Of a stretch of 64,000 nt of DNA, positions 61,668 through 64,000 are shown one piece after another. The stretch is from Streptomyces sp. NBC_01481 (lineage in GTDB: Bacteria; Actinomycetota; Actinomycetes; Streptomycetales; Streptomycetaceae), in contig NZ_JAPEPT010000005.1 of the NCBI RefSeq assembly GCF_026339995.1, forward strand, positions 558,001 to 622,000, in the 5' to 3' direction. The notes under the pieces were generated by a model. That model was not told the origin of the DNA and searched no databases. It was given only the letters and a program-made list of their open reading frames with translations. A program made the position numbers and the translations under genes. The stretch's first letter is position 1. Each line of letters opens with the position of its first letter.

Positions 61668-62788
61668 CGGTCTTCCCCGTCGGCCAGGGCACGGGCGATC
61701 CGGTCCACGTCGTCCTCCGAGTACCCCTCGTTCCACTGGAGCACCAGCAGCGTACGGTCGATCAGCCGCTCCGCACGGGGACAAAGGCCCGGTGGATATC
61801 CGGGCAGTGCCGGGTTGGCGTACAGCGGGCGCTCCAGATAGCCGGGCAGTGCGGGAATGCCCGCGGCCTGGAGGTTCTTGGCCCAGCGGGCGTTGTCGTC
61901 GACCAGCAGCGGCACCACCCACCAGGCGTGCCCCGCGCGGCGCGTGGGCATTTCGACGCCCGGGATCCCGGCGATCGCCGCGGCCAGCTGTTCCGCGCGC
62001 TCCCGCCGTACGCGTACGACGTCCGCGACCTTTGTGAGCTGGGCGCGGGCGACCGCCGCGACGAGCTCGGGCATCCGGTAGTTGAGGCCGGGCTCCCGGT
62101 GGATGCGGCCCTCGGCGCGGTCCCAGCCCTTGTCCATGAACAGCCGCATATGGCGGGCGAGTGCCGGGTCGTCGGTGAGCGCGAGGCCGCCGTCGCCCGC
62201 GGTGATGTGCTTGTACTGCTGAAGGCTGAAGCAGGCGATGTCTCCCACGGTGCCGAGCAGCCGGCCGTCGGCGTCCTCGCCGAGCCAGGCCTGGGCGCAG
62301 TCCTCGATCAGTACGAGTCCGTGCCGGTCGCACACCGCGCGCAGCGTGTCGATGTCCGCCGCGCTGCCGAAGAGATGCACGGCGATGACGGCCTTGGTGC
62401 GCGGCGTGACGGCGGCTTCGACCGCTGCGGGGTCGAGGTTGCCGTCCTCGGCGCGTACGTCGGCGAACACCACCTGTGCCCCCTGCGCCAGTACGGGCGC
62501 GACCGTGCCGAAGTCCGAGATCGGGGTGGTGACGACCTCGTCGCCCGGGCCGACCCCGGCCGCGGCGACCGCCAGATGCAGCGCGGCCGTCCCCGAACTG
62601 CAGGCAACCGTGTGCGCGCGGGAGTACATCCCGCTCATCTCGGCTTCGAGGGAGCGTGCTTCACTGCCGAAGGCGCTGCACAGGACGGTGGAGTCCAGCA
62701 CGCGCAGAACCGCTGCCCGTTCCTCCTCGCCGAAGGTGCGGCCGCGGGCGTCGAGAACTGTGGGCAGTGGCATTTCCCGTTCGGGCAT
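61664..62788 (-). CDS. DegT/DnrJ/EryC1/StrS-family aminotransferase
   Basis: A 374-residue PLP-dependent sugar aminotransferase-type protein. PLP-anchoring Lys193 is in QQYKHITAGDGG, Asp163 in LIEDCAQAW pairs with the PLP ring nitrogen, and CSSGTAAL near 63-70 binds the phosphate. Family members transaminate keto-sugars on nucleotide sugars or free compounds. The ATG at 62786-62788 has GGAGAGG upstream. It is the first gene of the three-gene operon, divergent from the regulator. Confidence 0.9.
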   Translation of the reverse strand: MPEREMPLPTVLDARGRTFGEEERAAVLRVLDSTVLCSAFGSEARSLEAEMSGMYSRAHTVACSSGTAALHLAVAAAGVGPGDEVVTTPISDFGTVAPVLAQGAQVVFADVRAEDGNLDPAAVEAAVTPRTKAVIAVHLFGSAADIDTLRAVCDRHGLVLIEDCAQAWLGEDADGRLLGTVGDIACFSLQQYKHITAGDGGLALTDDPALARHMRLFMDKGWDRAEGRIHREPGLNYRMPELVAAVARAQLTKVADVVRVRRERAEQLAAAIAGIPGVEMPTRRAGHAWWVVPLLVDDNARWAKNLQAAGIPALPGYLERPLYANPALPGYPPGLCPRAERLIDRTLLVLQWNEGYSEDDVDRIARALADGEDR

Positions 62789-62817
62789 CGGGGCACTATC
62801 CTCTCCGCAAGCATGCG

Positions 62818-62850
62818 GTTATGGCCTGGGCCGAAATTAGAACCGCGGTT
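62818..62850. promoter_or_regulatory. Operator-like sites between the aminotransferase operon and regulator
   Basis: GTTATGGCCTGGGCCGAAAT (62818-62837) matches the importer palindrome at 54749 in 15 of 18 arm positions. Next to it is a 10-bp palindrome AACCGCGGTT (62841-62850). Both lie in the 124-bp divergent promoter region. Confidence 0.6.
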
Positions 62851-62912
62851 GCCGGGCGTCAACCCCGTCCAGAAGTACCGCAGAACCACTCCAGAAGAAC
62901 GGAGACCGGCCG

Positions 62913-64000
62913 ATGGCTCTCACGGTCGGCGTGATCGGTCCCGAGGACCTTGTGCCCAAGGTGGTCGCGGTCGGCGGCTCGTCCGGGGCCGACCGTCTTG
63001 TGCCGCTCCCGTACCGCCACGAGGACGAGACCCTCGACGTGGTCGCGCGGGCGCAGGCCGACGTGGACGCGCTGCTGTTCACCGGCGTCGTGCCGCACAC
63101 CCTCGCGACGGCCGCCGGTCTGCTGGACCGGCCCGCCATGTATGTCCCGTACAACGGCGCGACCCTGCTGCGGGCGCTCGTCGAACTGCTCCGGCTGGGC
63201 CACGACGTCTCCCGGATCTCCATCGACACGCTGCGCCGCAGCGAGGTCATGGAGACGCTCACCGAGGCCAAGCTGCCCACCGAGCATGTGCATGTACTGC
63301 CCTACCGGCCCGGGCTGACTTCGCAGGACCTGGCGGAGTTCCATCTCACCGCCCGCGACAAGAAACAGACCAGGGTCGCCCTGACCTGCCTCGGCTCGGC
63401 CTTCCACCTGCTCGACCACGAGATGCACGCCGTACGGCTGGCACCCTCCCGGCACTCCATACGTTCCACGCTCCAGGCCCTCGTCCTCGCCACCGCGGGC
63501 GCGCACAGCGGAGACGCCCAGGTCGCGCTCGGCATCGTCGACCTCCCGGCCGCCGACAGCGAACTCGCCGCCGACCTGCGGGTACTGGGCGGCAGCCTCG
63601 CCGATCTGCCCCACGGGGAGCGGCTGGTCGTCACCACCCGGGGCGTGCTGGAGGAGGTCAGCGAGAAGTTCACCCGCCTGCCCTTCCTCAGCGATCTCGC
63701 CGCCCGGCACGGCGCCGCGCACGTCGGCTTCGGACTCGGCCGCACCGCCGCGGAGGCCGAATCGCTCGCCAGGCGCGCGGTCAACCGGGCCCGCTCGGTG
63801 GGCCCGGTCGCCGGGGTCGTCTCGATGACCGACGACGTCGACATCGTGATCGACGCGGAACGGTCCTCCGGGACGGCGGTCCCCGGCCCGGAGAGCACGG
63901 TCATGCTCGCCCGCCGTGTCGGACTGAACGCCACAACACTCGACCGGCTGCGCGAACTGGCCGCGCAGGACGCTGACGAGGGCATCACCGCCCTCCGCGT
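62913..64000 (+). CDS. Putative transcriptional regulator, 3' end outside the window
   Basis: At least 362 residues, with no stop before the window ends. The first part (MALTVGVIGPEDLVPKVVAV, DALLFTGVVPHTLA) resembles PrpR-N-type receptor domains; a later segment (ARRVGLNATTLDRL) is HTH-like but weak. The ATG at 62913 follows ACGGAG. Its position beside shared operator-like sites suggests it controls this cluster and possibly itself. The family is not certain. Confidence 0.65.
   Translation, partial: MALTVGVIGPEDLVPKVVAVGGSSGADRLVPLPYRHEDETLDVVARAQADVDALLFTGVVPHTLATAAGLLDRPAMYVPYNGATLLRALVELLRLGHDVSRISIDTLRRSEVMETLTEAKLPTEHVHVLPYRPGLTSQDLAEFHLTARDKKQTRVALTCLGSAFHLLDHEMHAVRLAPSRHSIRSTLQALVLATAGAHSGDAQVALGIVDLPAADSELAADLRVLGGSLADLPHGERLVVTTRGVLEEVSEKFTRLPFLSDLAARHGAAHVGFGLGRTAAEAESLARRAVNRARSVGPVAGVVSMTDDVDIVIDAERSSGTAVPGPESTVMLARRVGLNATTLDRLRELAAQDADEGITALR

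Overview
The window is a piece of an actinobacterial, almost certainly Streptomyces, chromosome. The DNA is very GC-rich with strong third-position GC bias. It carries lineage hallmarks: nickel superoxide dismutase with its peptidase, a three-domain 2-oxoglutarate decarboxylase, a CvnABCD conservon, an HspR-type operator before lon, and F420-type enzymes. The order sodN-sodX ... malic enzyme ... kgd ... lon resembles, from memory, the SCO5250-SCO5290 core region of S. coelicolor, so most of the window is conserved core with a few accessory inserts.

Layout. 1-745: end of a decayed tyrosine integrase, the edge of an old mobile element. 753-3096: sodN, sodX, a CGNR-type regulator and a methyltransferase. 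3183-5899: glutamate-type ABC importer (minus strand). 6429-11106: malic enzyme, zinc-type dehydrogenase, secreted GH5 enzyme, MBL-fold hydrolase. 11148-13253: an intact IS1182-type element (39-bp perfect inverted repeats, 4-bp TCTC target duplication) sitting among copies of a GC-rich intergenic repeat. 13254-15132: PadR regulator and DUF4097 protein with a likely autoregulatory operator. 15216-16023: a frameshifted conserved gene. 16453-23335: a vWA/MoxR/VMAP conflict system (Trypco1, trypsin-VMAP, MoxR ATPase, SAV_2336-type vWA protein), the most system-like accessory locus here. 23420-34358: kgd, a two-component system, a spermidine-synthase-like protein, a rhomboid-like protein, a lipoprotein and lon. 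34414-42688: secreted proteases, a GH25 muramidase, regulators and a PP2C phosphatase. 43054-48565: a conservon (CvnA-B-C-D) joined to a styrene-monooxygenase-like flavoprotein. 48514-52577: an NlpC/P60 protein, a pseudokinase joined to a beta-propeller, and a small conserved protein. 52787-64000: an uncharacterised catabolism-like cluster with a cytoplasmic beta-propeller, sugar-type ABC importer, F420-type LLM oxidoreductase, DapA-family protein, two amidohydrolase-fold proteins, a DegT aminotransferase and the first part of a putative regulator that runs off the window.

How the genes work together. SodX is expected to cut the SodN leader so nickel can be bound. The importer, malic enzyme and KGD all touch glutamate/TCA metabolism. 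In the conflict locus the trypsin-like protein is the probable effector and MoxR plus vWA the NTP-dependent control unit. In the right-hand cluster a 20-bp palindrome overlapping the importer promoter (54749-54768) has a close relative in the divergent promoter between the aminotransferase operon and the regulator gene (62818-62837), which suggests a shared regulon.

Limits: all calls come from reading sequence and motif knowledge; no database or folding search was run. Start codons were chosen by ribosome-binding site, overlap and family length, and several are marked uncertain. No tRNA, rRNA or CRISPR array was seen.
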